In this document: piece by piece, positions 53,183 through 61,928 of the stretch
How positions within the stretch are numbered: the stretch's first letter is position 1
How the letters are laid out: each line of letters opens with the position of its first letter
Origin: Limoniibacter endophyticus
GTDB lineage: Bacteria; Pseudomonadota; Alphaproteobacteria; Rhizobiales; Rhizobiaceae
Direction: 5' to 3'
DNA: 64,000 nucleotides
Assembly: GCF_014652835.1 (NCBI RefSeq)
Contig: NZ_BMZO01000006.1
Span: 62,001 to 126,000, forward strand
Notes under the pieces: generated by a model
The model's database searches: none
Told to the model about the DNA's origin: nothing
What the model saw: the letters and a program-made list of their open reading frames with translations, nothing else
Position numbers and translations under genes: made by a program

Positions 53183-55683
53183 GGCACAAGGAGCAGCCCA
53201 CTTCAGCCATCGCTCTGCACAAGGCACTCGACCGTGTCTGGGCAACAAAGCCCGGATGGGGCCGGTTTGCTGCCGTCAACCATAATGTCGTCGGCAAACG
53301 GTTCATGCTGACGGCGCTGGTCTTCTTCGCCATCGGTGGCACGTTAGGCATGTTAATCCGCACTCAATTGGCGACGTCAGGGAGTGCTTTCATGGAGGCC
53401 GGGCAATATGCTCAGGTCTTTACCATGCATGGCACTATTATGATGTTTCTTTTTGCCATTCCCTTCTTCGAAGGTATGGCAATGTACCTGCTGCCGAAGC
53501 TGCTAGGAACGCGTGATCTCGCGTTTCCGCGCCTCTCCGCTTATGGTTACTGGTGCTACCTGTTTGGCGGCTCGATCCTGCTTGTGGCGCTTTTGTTTGG
53601 GATTGCGCCCGCGGGGGGCTGGTTCATGTATACCCCCCTTTCCTCCTCGGCCTACTCGCCTGGAATCAACCCGGATATCTGGCTGCTCGGTATCACTTTT
53701 GTTGAGATCTCGGCGCTTTCGGCGGCTGTGGAGATGCTGGTTTCTATACTCAAGGTTCGCGCTCCAGGTATGCGGCTCGAGAGAATGCCGATTTTTGCAT
53801 GGTATATGCTGATTGTTGCCGGAATGATGCTGATCGGCTTCCCCCCACTCATCCTCGGCTCGATACTGCTTGAGCTCGAACGCGCGTTCGGCTTGCCGTT
53901 CTTCGATCCGGAGCGTGGTGGCGACCCGCTATTGTGGCAGCATCTCTTCTGGCTCTTCGGTCATCCGGAAGTTTATATCATCTTCCTGCCAGCGGCCGGT
54001 GCGATCTCGACGATCCTGCCTGTTCTCTTCAGCACGCACCTGCTCGGCTACCGCGCCATTATCGTCGCGTTGCTGGCGATGGCCTTCCTGTCCCTGGGGC
54101 TATGGGTGCATCACATGTATACGGTTGGCATACCGCATGTCGCCCTCTCCTTTTTCTCGGCAGCAAGCGCACTTGTGACCATTCCGACGGCCGTGCAGAT
54201 CTTCGCCTGGCTGGGCACCATGGCGCGGGGGCGTCCCCGTTTCTCCATTCCCATGCTGCACATATTCGGCTTCTTCTTTGTCTTTGTGATTGGCGGGTTG
54301 ACAGGCGTAATGCTCGCCATGGTTCCTTTCGACTGGCAGGCACATGACACGCATTTTGTCGTGGCGCATTTGCATTATGTTCTAGTGGGAGGCTTCATCT
54401 TTCCGATGCTGGCTGCGGCTTATTACTGGCTGCCACACATTGCCGGCAAGCAGTCTGTGCAGCATCTGTCCCATGCTGCATTCTGGATGGTCTTCGTAGG
54501 CTTCAACCTGACCTTCTTCATCATGCACTTGACGGGCCTGCGCGGCATGCCGCGCCGCGTCTACGCCTATCCACCCGAAAGCGGCTGGGAGGTGCTCAAT
54601 CTCGTATCGTCCGTTGGCAGCTTCGTCATGGCGATGGGATTTGCATTGATCGCCCTGGATTTCATCCTGCTTTTTCGCTTCGGCAAGCGTTATCATCGTA
54701 ATCCGTGGAAGGCCGGAACGCTCGAATGGGCGATGCCCACGCCGCCACCGCCCTATAATTTCGCGGCCATCCCGCACGTCACGGACGCGGCTGACAAGAT
54801 CGACGTGGATGTCCTTGGCAACAATCTTGCTGCCGGAAATGGATATCTTGGCCGCACCCGGGAGGGGCATATGGAGGTGTTGGGTGTCGATATCGTCAGC
54901 GGTAAACCTGATCAGGTAGTCATACTGCCGAAACAAAGCTCTCTGCCGCTCTGGACGGCAATTGCAACCGGTCTTTTTTTCGTCGCTATGCTTCTGAAAT
55001 TGTACTGGGTCGCCCCGGTTGCCTTGGTCGTTGTAGTGGGACTTTTTTTGCGCTGGACCCGCGATCCAGCCGTAACAAAGGATCAGGGTCCTCTGGACAT
55101 AGGTATGGGTGAGATGGCGCCATCCCATTTGGAGGCAAGATCGCCCCCTTCTTTGCTGGGCATGCAGCTTATTCTCACGGCCAATGCTGTTGCCTACGCC
55201 GCACTCATCTTCGGCAGTCTGTTCTTGTGGCTGTCCGCCCCCAATTGGCCCGCCGCGCAGATCATCGAGCCTGGCTTGATACCTATATTGGTGGGCGTGG
55301 TAGCTTTATTCGGCGCTTCGTTCTCTGCTGCTCGAACTCGGGAATGCTCGGTCCCTCATCTACGTCTAACAGCGCTTTGTCATGTCATCGCGACCGCTGC
55401 CGCCGCACTGGTCATCGCAAACTATTATACCATGGCTTTCCAGCACGCGGCATATGCGAGCATCTTCGTCGTTGCGATCTACGGCTCGCTGCATAGTCTG
55501 CTTGGCATCGTGTTCGCGCTTTTCGGTATTTGGCGGATTACAACCGGCTACATCTCGAAGGCGCGGAACGTCGATCTCCGCATCGGTTTGCTTTGGCACC
55601 GCTATACGGCGATAGCGGGGGCGATCGCCTTTCTGTTCGCGCCGTTTTTGACGATGCTCAAAGCAACTGCGGGAGGTTTGTGA
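53179..55683 (+). CDS. Cytochrome c oxidase subunit I fused to subunit III
   Basis: An 834-residue haem-copper oxidase. Residues 1 to about 510 form subunit I: haem a ligands His84 and His399, haem a3 ligand His397, CuB ligands His262, His311 and His312, with Glu264 and the cross-linked Tyr266 in GHPEVY. Residues about 590-834 form a short subunit III with five helices. The entry Asp of the D channel is kept (Asp113 in TRDLAFPR). The asparagines that line it in canonical A1 oxidases are Met102 and Ser120 here, and the K-channel lysine position is Gln340 in TAVQIFAW. It overlaps coxB by ATGA and the next small gene by one base. It should reduce oxygen with electrons from CuA. Confidence 0.9.
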   Translation: MRHKEQPTSAIALHKALDRVWATKPGWGRFAAVNHNVVGKRFMLTALVFFAIGGTLGMLIRTQLATSGSAFMEAGQYAQVFTMHGTIMMFLFAIPFFEGMAMYLLPKLLGTRDLAFPRLSAYGYWCYLFGGSILLVALLFGIAPAGGWFMYTPLSSSAYSPGINPDIWLLGITFVEISALSAAVEMLVSILKVRAPGMRLERMPIFAWYMLIVAGMMLIGFPPLILGSILLELERAFGLPFFDPERGGDPLLWQHLFWLFGHPEVYIIFLPAAGAISTILPVLFSTHLLGYRAIIVALLAMAFLSLGLWVHHMYTVGIPHVALSFFSAASALVTIPTAVQIFAWLGTMARGRPRFSIPMLHIFGFFFVFVIGGLTGVMLAMVPFDWQAHDTHFVVAHLHYVLVGGFIFPMLAAAYYWLPHIAGKQSVQHLSHAAFWMVFVGFNLTFFIMHLTGLRGMPRRVYAYPPESGWEVLNLVSSVGSFVMAMGFALIALDFILLFRFGKRYHRNPWKAGTLEWAMPTPPPPYNFAAIPHVTDAADKIDVDVLGNNLAAGNGYLGRTREGHMEVLGVDIVSGKPDQVVILPKQSSLPLWTAIATGLFFVAMLLKLYWVAPVALVVVVGLFLRWTRDPAVTKDQGPLDIGMGEMAPSHLEARSPPSLLGMQLILTANAVAYAALIFGSLFLWLSAPNWPAAQIIEPGLIPILVGVVALFGASFSAARTRECSVPHLRLTALCHVIATAAAALVIANYYTMAFQHAAYASIFVVAIYGSLHSLLGIVFALFGIWRITTGYISKARNVDLRIGLLWHRYTAIAGAIAFLFAPFLTMLKATAGGL

Positions 55684-55985
55684 TGCGACACCCGCTGCTC
55701 TGGCTGATTGCTGGTTTCGGTCTCTGGTCTGTCGCTTTCTTCGTTCTGTACGCGACTCAGGCGACAGGCTGCCACCTGAGCGAAGGATCAGTTTCTACAT
55801 GGCGCATTCTGCTTATCGCCATTTTTACCGCCAGCGTGGGTGCCAGTGTGTTTCTGGCTCTACAGTTGCGCAGAAAACCGCGCGACGGGTTTATCCGCCA
55901 CGTTGCGTTTCGAGCGACGCTGGCGGCTACGGTGAGTATCGTCCTTTGTTTCTCCGGAATTTTCTGGCTGAGCTTTTGCCGCTAA
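55683..55985 (+). CDS. Small membrane protein, 100 residues, oxidase operon
   Basis: A protein with three helices (LLWLIAGFGLWSVAFFVLYA; ILLIAIFTASVGASVFLALQ; TLAATVSIVLCFSGIFWLSF) linked by the basic loop RRKPRDGFIRH. It starts at TGATG, overlapping the CoxA-CoxC stop by one base. It is probably an accessory or small subunit of the oxidase. I recognise no named family. Confidence 0.72.
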   Translation: MRHPLLWLIAGFGLWSVAFFVLYATQATGCHLSEGSVSTWRILLIAIFTASVGASVFLALQLRRKPRDGFIRHVAFRATLAATVSIVLCFSGIFWLSFCR

Positions 55986-56013
55986 CCCTGCCATTTTTCA
56001 GTACATATGCCTC

Positions 56014-56817
56014 TCAACCCACCACGCGCTCAGCATGAGTGAAGATTTCAAAGCCGTCATGTCGTGCGATGCCGATGAGCGTAATGCCGGCAGTATTTGC
56101 GGCTTTCAAAGCGAGCGTCGTCGGCGCTGACACCGCGCAGATAAGCGGGGCACCAAACGCCGCAGCCTTCTGGACCAGTTCGAGCGAGATGCGGCTTGTT
56201 ATCAAGAGGACACTATCTTCGGACGACACACCTCCCCGCAGGCAAGAGCCGATGAGTTTGTCGAGCGCGTTGTGACGGCCGACGTCCTCGCGGACCGTTA
56301 TCAGTCCCGATCCTGGTTTCCATAGCGCGGCCGCATGCGCCGAACGCGTGGCGAGGTTGATCGGCTGATGCATCTCAAGCGTATCCATTGCATCCACCAG
56401 ATCATCTGCCTTTACCTGGAAATTTTTGCAGTTGACGTATGGCAGGCGGCGCGTCGTCAGTTCGAGACTCTCCACTCCGCACAAACCACAGCCAGAAGGA
56501 CCGGCCATTGCCCTTCGCGACTGGGAAACGGCGTTGGCTTTCGTGTCCTCCAGCCAAAGTCGTGCTTCCAGCCCCATTTCCAGGGCAATAGCCTCGAATG
56601 ACAGAATATCGGCGCTACTGTCGATCAGTCCTTCGCTGAAAGCGAGGCCGACTGCGAAATCTTCCAGATCCACGGGTGTGGCCAGCATAACCGCATATGT
56701 TGACCCGTTGATTGTCAGAGCCACTGGCTGTTCCTCCAGCACGGTTCGCTCGTCCGGAGAAAAACAGTTGCGCCAGCGGACGGTTCTTGCTGCACGCGCG
56801 GTCTGGACGTCCATCAT
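56014..56817 (-). CDS. fdhD: Sulfurtransferase FdhD, formate dehydrogenase accessory protein
   Basis: A 267-residue FdhD. The sulfur-transfer cysteine motif is GCGLCG (Cys110, Cys113). The later GLITVREDVGRHNALDKLIG and SRISLELVQKAAAFG are family signatures. FdhD moves sulfur from IscS to the molybdenum cofactor of formate-dehydrogenase-type enzymes. ATG at 56817 overlaps the stop of the molybdoenzyme gene (ATGA) and has GGAG seven bases upstream, so the two proteins are made together. Confidence 0.93.
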   Translation of the reverse strand: MMDVQTARAARTVRWRNCFSPDERTVLEEQPVALTINGSTYAVMLATPVDLEDFAVGLAFSEGLIDSSADILSFEAIALEMGLEARLWLEDTKANAVSQSRRAMAGPSGCGLCGVESLELTTRRLPYVNCKNFQVKADDLVDAMDTLEMHQPINLATRSAHAAALWKPGSGLITVREDVGRHNALDKLIGSCLRGGVSSEDSVLLITSRISLELVQKAAAFGAPLICAVSAPTTLALKAANTAGITLIGIARHDGFEIFTHAERVVG

Positions 56818-59102
56818 GCTGTCGCTCCGTTCCTGAGAAGGAGGCGAACCGGCACGGATTTCGCCGCCGGGACCTGACTGCGCTCGGCGTGCTGCCACAG
56901 CGGGATTAGCGCGTTGGCTTCCGGGTAATAGGCTCCGCAGCTACCTCTTGGAATATTGTAGCGCGTTGCACGAAAACCCCGCATTCGGCGCTCAACACCA
57001 TCATCGGCGGCGCTTTCCATGCCGATCAGCTCGCCCTCGGCAATGCCCAGTCGAGCCATGTCCTCGCCGTTCAGAAACACAACCATGCGTGTCCCTTCGA
57101 TGCCGCGGAAGCGATCACGGTAACCGTAAACGGTCGTATTGAACTGGTCATTGCTGCGCAGAGTGATAAGCCGGAATATGTTCGGGTCCCTTCCATCATC
57201 AAAGCTGGCATGAAGAGCGGACGGAATCAGAAAATTCGCCTTGCCGGACTGCGTGTTCCACTTGCGCTCGTCCGCAGCAATAGGCTTTCTGAAACCGCCC
57301 GGTTGATGCATTCGCTGGTTGAAATCATGGAAAATCGCAGGATAGGTTTGAGCGATAGCATCGCGGATGCGCCCATAGTCCGCGATCCAATCGTCCCATG
57401 GCACGGATTGGTTTGGCGGGAGGCAAGCCTTTGCAATCTCTGCAACAATCTTCGGCTCTGAAAGCAGGTGCTCGCTTGCTGGCTCACGCATCGGTTTGGA
57501 TACGTGTATCATTGAGGTGCTGTCTTCAATCGTCACGACCTGCGGGCCGGATGCCTGTCGATCGATTTCGATACGCCCCAGGCACGGCAAGAGGTAACCC
57601 ACCTCTCCCGTAAAGAGATGGCCACGATTGAGCTTGGTCGCTATCTGTACGCTGAGGCGCATACGAGGCCAGTTCGCTTCCATTAGCTCACGTTCCGGCA
57701 CTGCACGCAAAAAATTACCACCCAGCCCGACGAACGCGTCAACCTCGCCGTCGATGATCCTTTCGCACGCTTCGATCGTCGTCGTGCCCTGTTCGCGCGG
57801 GGGGGCGAAGTCGAACTGATCGGCGAGCTTGTCAAGCGGCACAAGTTCCGGTTTTTCCGAAATGCCCACTGTGCGCTGTCCCTGTACATTGGAATGACCC
57901 CGCACGGGACAGATTCCTGCGCCTTCCCTGCCTATATTGCCGCGCATCAGCAGGAAGTTCACCAGCATATGCACGGACTGAACACCCAATTTGTGCTGGG
58001 TGATGCCCATGCCGTATATTGCAATCACGCGGCGCGCATTCGCATATATCGCCGCAGCCTCTTCGATCTGCGTTTTCGAAAGGCCGCTTTCCTGCTCGAT
58101 TTCAGTCCAGGCGAGGTCGTCCAGAAAGCGCACGAACTCCTCGAAACCGTGACAATGTTCATTAATAAAGGCTTGATCGAGCGTCGGTTTCCCCTGCCGA
58201 TCCTGGTCAAGCAACCATTTGCACATGCCGGAGATGGCGGCAATGTCCCCACCCGGCCGCAACTGATAATAGGCGCGACTGATGATGGTTTCGCCACCTG
58301 TCAGCATTTGCACGGGGTTTTGCGGATCGGTAAAACGCTCCAAGCCTCGTTCGCGCAAGGGGTTGAAGGTGACAATCGCAGCCCCGCGGTCGCTGGCTTC
58401 CTTTAGTTGATGCAGCATGCGCGGACTGTTCGATCCCACGTTCTGGCCAAAGAAAAACAGGGCGTCGGCCTTCTCAAAGTGGTCTAGCGTCACTGTGCCC
58501 ACTGGAACACCAATACTGTCGAGGAGCCCGACAGACGTAGACTCGTGGCACATGTTCGAGCTGTCGGGCAGGTTATTGTTGCCGTAGAGTCTCGCAAACA
58601 GGGCATACATATATGACGTTTCGAGCGATGCCCGCCCCGACGTGTAGAAGATTGCGCGCTTCGGATCATTTTGCCGAATTAGAGCGAGTTCAGAGCCGAT
58701 TTCCGCAAACGCTGTTTCCCAGTCCACTGCCTCGTAGTGATCTGTTAGCGAATTATAACGCATAGGATGCGTCAAGCGGCCGCTTTTTTCCAGCGCGTGA
58801 TCCGACCAGCTCCGCAATTCCTGGATCGTATGCTGCGCAAAAAAGGTTGGCGTGGCACGGTCCCCTGTCAATTCCCAGAACGTTGCCTTGGCACCATTTT
58901 CGCAGAATTCTGCTGGACGTGGATGCGCAGGCTTTGCCCAGGCACAGCTCACACAGGCGAAGCCGTCCGGTTTGTTCTGTTTCAGCAATGTCGGAACGGC
59001 AGAAACAGCATTGGCCTCGAGCGCATGACGTCTGACGGAATTGAGCGATCCCCACCCCCCGGCCGGTCCGTCATAAGGTTCGATTTTTTCTTTTTCGGTC
59101 AT
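56814..59102 (-). CDS. YdeP-like molybdopterin oxidoreductase (formate dehydrogenase alpha-like)
   Basis: A 762-residue enzyme of the FdhF/YdeP branch. The N-terminal cluster region has Cys50, Cys53 and Cys67 (FACVSCAWAKP; EFCENGAKA); I see no fourth nearby cysteine, as in YdeP homologues. The molybdenum-site segment SSNMCHESTSVGL contains Cys185. Pterin-binding segments include FYTSGRASLETSYMYALFAR and RSNDQFNTTVYGYRDRF. The substrate of YdeP proteins is not settled; YdeP is linked to acid resistance in E. coli. The ATG at 59102 has GGGGGAG upstream. fdhD follows directly, and a possible EcfG promoter is upstream. Confidence 0.87.
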   Translation of the reverse strand: MTEKEKIEPYDGPAGGWGSLNSVRRHALEANAVSAVPTLLKQNKPDGFACVSCAWAKPAHPRPAEFCENGAKATFWELTGDRATPTFFAQHTIQELRSWSDHALEKSGRLTHPMRYNSLTDHYEAVDWETAFAEIGSELALIRQNDPKRAIFYTSGRASLETSYMYALFARLYGNNNLPDSSNMCHESTSVGLLDSIGVPVGTVTLDHFEKADALFFFGQNVGSNSPRMLHQLKEASDRGAAIVTFNPLRERGLERFTDPQNPVQMLTGGETIISRAYYQLRPGGDIAAISGMCKWLLDQDRQGKPTLDQAFINEHCHGFEEFVRFLDDLAWTEIEQESGLSKTQIEEAAAIYANARRVIAIYGMGITQHKLGVQSVHMLVNFLLMRGNIGREGAGICPVRGHSNVQGQRTVGISEKPELVPLDKLADQFDFAPPREQGTTTIEACERIIDGEVDAFVGLGGNFLRAVPERELMEANWPRMRLSVQIATKLNRGHLFTGEVGYLLPCLGRIEIDRQASGPQVVTIEDSTSMIHVSKPMREPASEHLLSEPKIVAEIAKACLPPNQSVPWDDWIADYGRIRDAIAQTYPAIFHDFNQRMHQPGGFRKPIAADERKWNTQSGKANFLIPSALHASFDDGRDPNIFRLITLRSNDQFNTTVYGYRDRFRGIEGTRMVVFLNGEDMARLGIAEGELIGMESAADDGVERRMRGFRATRYNIPRGSCGAYYPEANALIPLWQHAERSQVPAAKSVPVRLLLRNGATA

Positions 59103-59129
59103 GATCTCCCCCAATCAACGTGAGAGAAC

Positions 59130-59154
59130 AATGAACACCGGACATGAGGGTTCC
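59130..59154 (-). promoter_or_regulatory. Possible EcfG-like promoter, molybdoenzyme-fdhD
   Basis: On the minus strand: GGAAC at 59154-59150, 16 bases, then CATT at 59133-59130, 28 bases before the ATG. It keeps C and TT of cGTT but has A for G. Weakest of the listed sites with this spacing. Confidence 0.4.
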
Positions 59155-59202
59155 AGAATTTTCCTGATCTTCACATAGCGGTGATCCGACCGCACGCGCG
59201 GG

Positions 59203-59619
59203 TCATGCTCTGCGGTCGGGGTCCATGATTTCCGCATGAAAAAGCAATCCTGCGCGGAGGCTTGCGGCAATCTTTTGCGCTTTCGCTTCAAGCGAGACCG
59301 CAACGTCCTCGTCGGCGAACTGGCGAACGGTCGTTGACCAGAGGGCCAACCAGCGCCGGAAATGTGCTTCATCGATTTCCGACGCAAGCGGTGCATGAGC
59401 GGCGAAGGGGTTGCCCTTATAGCGGCCGCTTCCCAGCATGATTGACGACCAGAAAGCCTTGATGCGATCCAGATGCACTTGCCAGTCCTCTACGTGCCCG
59501 TTGAATATGGGGCCAAGGACGGGATCGTGCCGAGCTTCCGTGTAAAACGCTTCGACGATTTTGCCGATTACCTCCTCGGTCAGCGGGGCCGGGGCTTTTT
59601 CTGGGCTTGAGTCGATCAT
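59203..59619 (-). CDS. Group III truncated haemoglobin
   Basis: A 138-residue TrHb of group III. It has VEAFYTEARHDPVLGPIFNG in the A-B/E region, WQVHLDRIKAFWSSIMLGSG and the proximal histidine in DEAHFRRWLALW. Group III globins bind oxygen, NO or cyanide; detoxification or terminal-oxidase support has been suggested. It lies 100 bp upstream of the molybdoenzyme gene in the same direction and may be part of its unit, although a separate promoter seems present. Confidence 0.9.
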   Translation of the reverse strand: MIDSSPEKAPAPLTEEVIGKIVEAFYTEARHDPVLGPIFNGHVEDWQVHLDRIKAFWSSIMLGSGRYKGNPFAAHAPLASEIDEAHFRRWLALWSTTVRQFADEDVAVSLEAKAQKIAASLRAGLLFHAEIMDPDRRA

Positions 59620-59838
59620 TGCGATTCACTCTGCATTCTGAATGCCGCCTCGTCATGGGCTAAAAGGCGTTAATCCTGACAGCTGCTATCAATTTCCTTC
59701 CGAGCACGCAAATTATCATCAGTCGGTGGCAGAGGTCGCGATCTGTGTCTTTCGTTGCGGAACGTGATGACAGCGGCAAGTTCCTGTGCTCTCCTCCCGC
59801 CAGGAGGAATCCTTGCAAGATGGAACGGAGGAAGCTGA

Positions 59839-59851
59839 GAGACCTGGTCTC
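59839..59851. promoter_or_regulatory. Palindrome upstream of DapA-family gene
   Basis: GAGACC-T-GGTCTC, a perfect 6-bp inverted repeat around a single base, 42 bp before the TTG start. Its shape and position suit a repressor operator, but no regulator gene is next to it. Confidence 0.3.
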
Positions 59852-59892
59852 CGGCCACTCTGCTTGAGCGATAAAACACGAAGGGAATTGTA

Positions 59893-60855
59893 TTGAAATC
59901 CAAGATTTTCTCCGGCGTCGTGCCGGCATTGATGACCCCATGCAAGGAAGACCGCAGCCCCGATTTCGATGCGCTCGTTGCCAAGGCAAAGGAGCTGCTG
60001 GCCGAGGGCATGTCAGCTGTCGTCTATTGTGGCTCCATGGGCGATTGGCCGCTTTTGACGGATGAGCAGCGGATGGAAGGTGTTGAGCGGCTAGTCAAAG
60101 CCGGTGTGCCGGTCATTGTGGGGACCGGCGCGGTCAACACGAGGCTTGCCGTCGCGCATGCAGCGCATGCCCAGAAAGTAGGTGCCCAGGGACTCATGGT
60201 CATCCCCCGCGTTTTGTCTCGCGGTTCGGTGATCACGGCGCAGAAAGCGCATTTCAAGGCGATACTTTCGGCCGCGGCCGCTCTACCGGCCGTTATCTAT
60301 AACAGCCCCTATTATGGCTTTGCGACACGGGCCGACCTCTTCTTTGCTTTGCGTTCGGAGCATCCCAACCTGGTCGGGTTCAAGGAGTTCGGCGGCCCTA
60401 ATGATATGCGTTACGCGGCAGAAAACATTACCAGTCGTGATGACGATGTGACGCTGATGATCGGCGTCGATACCGCCGTCTTCCATGGCTATGTCAACTG
60501 CGGTGCAACGGGCGCCATCACCGGCATCGGCAATGTTCTGCCAAAGGAAGTGCTGCATTTGTGCGCCCTGTCACAAGCTGCGGCTGCGGGCGATGCGGAT
60601 GCGCGGCGACGGGCACTGGAACTGGAGCAGGCGCTTGCCGTTCTCTCGTCCTTTGACGAAGGGCCTGATCTTGTTCTGTATTTCAAGCACATGATGGTCC
60701 TGAAGGGCGACCGCGAATACGAGCTGCATTTCAACGACACGGATGCACTCTCCGAGAGCCAGCGGGGTTATGTCGAAGCACAGTTCAAGCTCTTCAACAA
60801 CTGGTATTCCGAATGGTCGAAATTGTCGGGTGCCGTGGAAAAATACCGACCATAA
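59893..60855 (+). CDS. Dihydrodipicolinate synthase family protein (DapA-like lyase/aldolase)
   Basis: A 320-residue class I aldolase-fold enzyme. The Schiff-base lysine is Lys164 in VGFKEFGG and the partner tyrosine is Tyr136 in VIYNSPYYG. The N-terminal GSMGDWPLLTDEQRMEGVER replaces the usual GTTGE motif, so it is not true DapA. It starts with TTG, supported by AAGGGAA upstream and by the absence of an ATG before residue 14. Paralogues act in hydroxyproline, sugar-acid or sialic acid catabolism; the substrate here is unknown. The next gene is a DMT transporter. Confidence 0.87.
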   Translation: MKSKIFSGVVPALMTPCKEDRSPDFDALVAKAKELLAEGMSAVVYCGSMGDWPLLTDEQRMEGVERLVKAGVPVIVGTGAVNTRLAVAHAAHAQKVGAQGLMVIPRVLSRGSVITAQKAHFKAILSAAAALPAVIYNSPYYGFATRADLFFALRSEHPNLVGFKEFGGPNDMRYAAENITSRDDDVTLMIGVDTAVFHGYVNCGATGAITGIGNVLPKEVLHLCALSQAAAAGDADARRRALELEQALAVLSSFDEGPDLVLYFKHMMVLKGDREYELHFNDTDALSESQRGYVEAQFKLFNNWYSEWSKLSGAVEKYRP

Positions 60856-60859
60856 GGAC

Positions 60860-60901
60860 TTGCGAAAGCCCGGGGGCGCTGCGGTTGCCGGGCTTTCGCA
60901 A
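60860..60901 (+). terminator. Hairpin after DapA-family gene
   Basis: A perfect 14-bp inverted repeat (TTGCGAAAGCCCGG / CCGGGCTTTCGCAA) with a 14-base loop, four bases after the stop codon. No T run follows, so it could be a terminator or an mRNA-stabilising stem. Confidence 0.6.
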
Positions 60902-61020
60902 CGTCGGACGGCAAAATGCACTGCGCCAAATGAATGGGATTGCTTTGTCAGCCGCTAGTCGCGGATAAGCGTACAGGATTCTGCGCCCTTGGTCGCGCAG
61001 CGGCAATGACTGGACGTCCC

Positions 61021-61896
61021 ATGGCAATTGAATCAAATGCCCGCAAAGGCATGATACTGATGACCGCAACCTGCCTTGTATTTGCAACGCAGGACGGCGT
61101 GTCCCGATTTCTTGCCGAGTCGGTAAGCGTTTACATGATCGTCATGCTTCGCTTCTGGTTCTTCGGTCTGTTGGCGATCATGTGGGCGTTGCGCAACAAG
61201 GGCGGTTTCTCCTTCGCCACCAGAACCCGTTTCCCGAAATTGCAGATACTGCGAGGCGTCTTGCTGATCAGCGAAATCTGTCTGATCATGATCTCGTTCG
61301 TCACGTTGGGGTTGATTGCAACACACGCAGTTTTTAGTTGCTATCCGCTGATCGTCACGGCGCTCTCTGTTCCGTTGCTCGGCGAACAGGTGGGCTGGCG
61401 CCGGTGGCTGGCCATTCTTGTCGGTTTTGCCGGGGTTCTGGTCATTATCAACCCAGGTACGGATGTTTTCAGCCCGCTTGTGCTTTTGCCGTTCGGCAGC
61501 GCCATCCTGTTTGCCACCTATACGCTGCTGACGCGCTATGTCGCGCGAGAGGACGGTGCCAGTGTCAGCTTCTTCTGGACCGGCATTGTCGGTGCGGTAG
61601 TGAGCACACCCATGGGGCTTTTACATTGGCAGGCTGTGGAAATGCAGACAGGTTTTATGCTGGCTGGTCTCTGTGTCTTTGCTATTCTTGGCAACTGGCT
61701 GTTGATCAAGACTTATGAAGTTGCTGACGCGTCAAGCGTTCAACCGTTTAGTTATATGAACCTGCCGTTCGTGTCGATGATCGGCCTTTTCGTGTTCGGT
61801 GAGACACTGGCGCTCAATGTCATGATCGGCGCAGCCATCGTCGTCGGCTCCGGCCTCTTCACTCTCTGGCGGGAACGTGTGCGCAAACCTGCGTGA
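61021..61896 (+). CDS. DMT-superfamily (EamA-type) transporter
   Basis: A 291-residue protein with ten helices in two EamA repeats. The first has GMILMTATCLVFATQDGVSR and the second FGSAILFATYTLLTRYVARED, both followed by the characteristic proline/glycine-rich helix (VSVPLLGEQVGWRRWLAIL and PFVSMIGLFVFGETL). I chose ATG at 61021 (GGACG upstream); ATG at 61006 is possible. Family members export amino acids or other small metabolites. It is 165 bp after the DapA-family gene. Confidence 0.85.
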   Translation: MAIESNARKGMILMTATCLVFATQDGVSRFLAESVSVYMIVMLRFWFFGLLAIMWALRNKGGFSFATRTRFPKLQILRGVLLISEICLIMISFVTLGLIATHAVFSCYPLIVTALSVPLLGEQVGWRRWLAILVGFAGVLVIINPGTDVFSPLVLLPFGSAILFATYTLLTRYVAREDGASVSFFWTGIVGAVVSTPMGLLHWQAVEMQTGFMLAGLCVFAILGNWLLIKTYEVADASSVQPFSYMNLPFVSMIGLFVFGETLALNVMIGAAIVVGSGLFTLWRERVRKPA

Positions 61897-61928
61897 GCAG
61901 GCTGCGAACCGTAGCGTATAGCCTGGAC

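Noticed and set aside
59759-59782. GGAAC-N15-AGTT upstream of the DapA-family gene
   Set aside because: Spacing is one base shorter than in all other sites and it lies about 110 bp from the start codon, so not counted as an EcfG promoter.
61702-61709. TTGATCAA core inside the DMT transporter gene
   Set aside because: Coding position, no extended match; consistent with chance.
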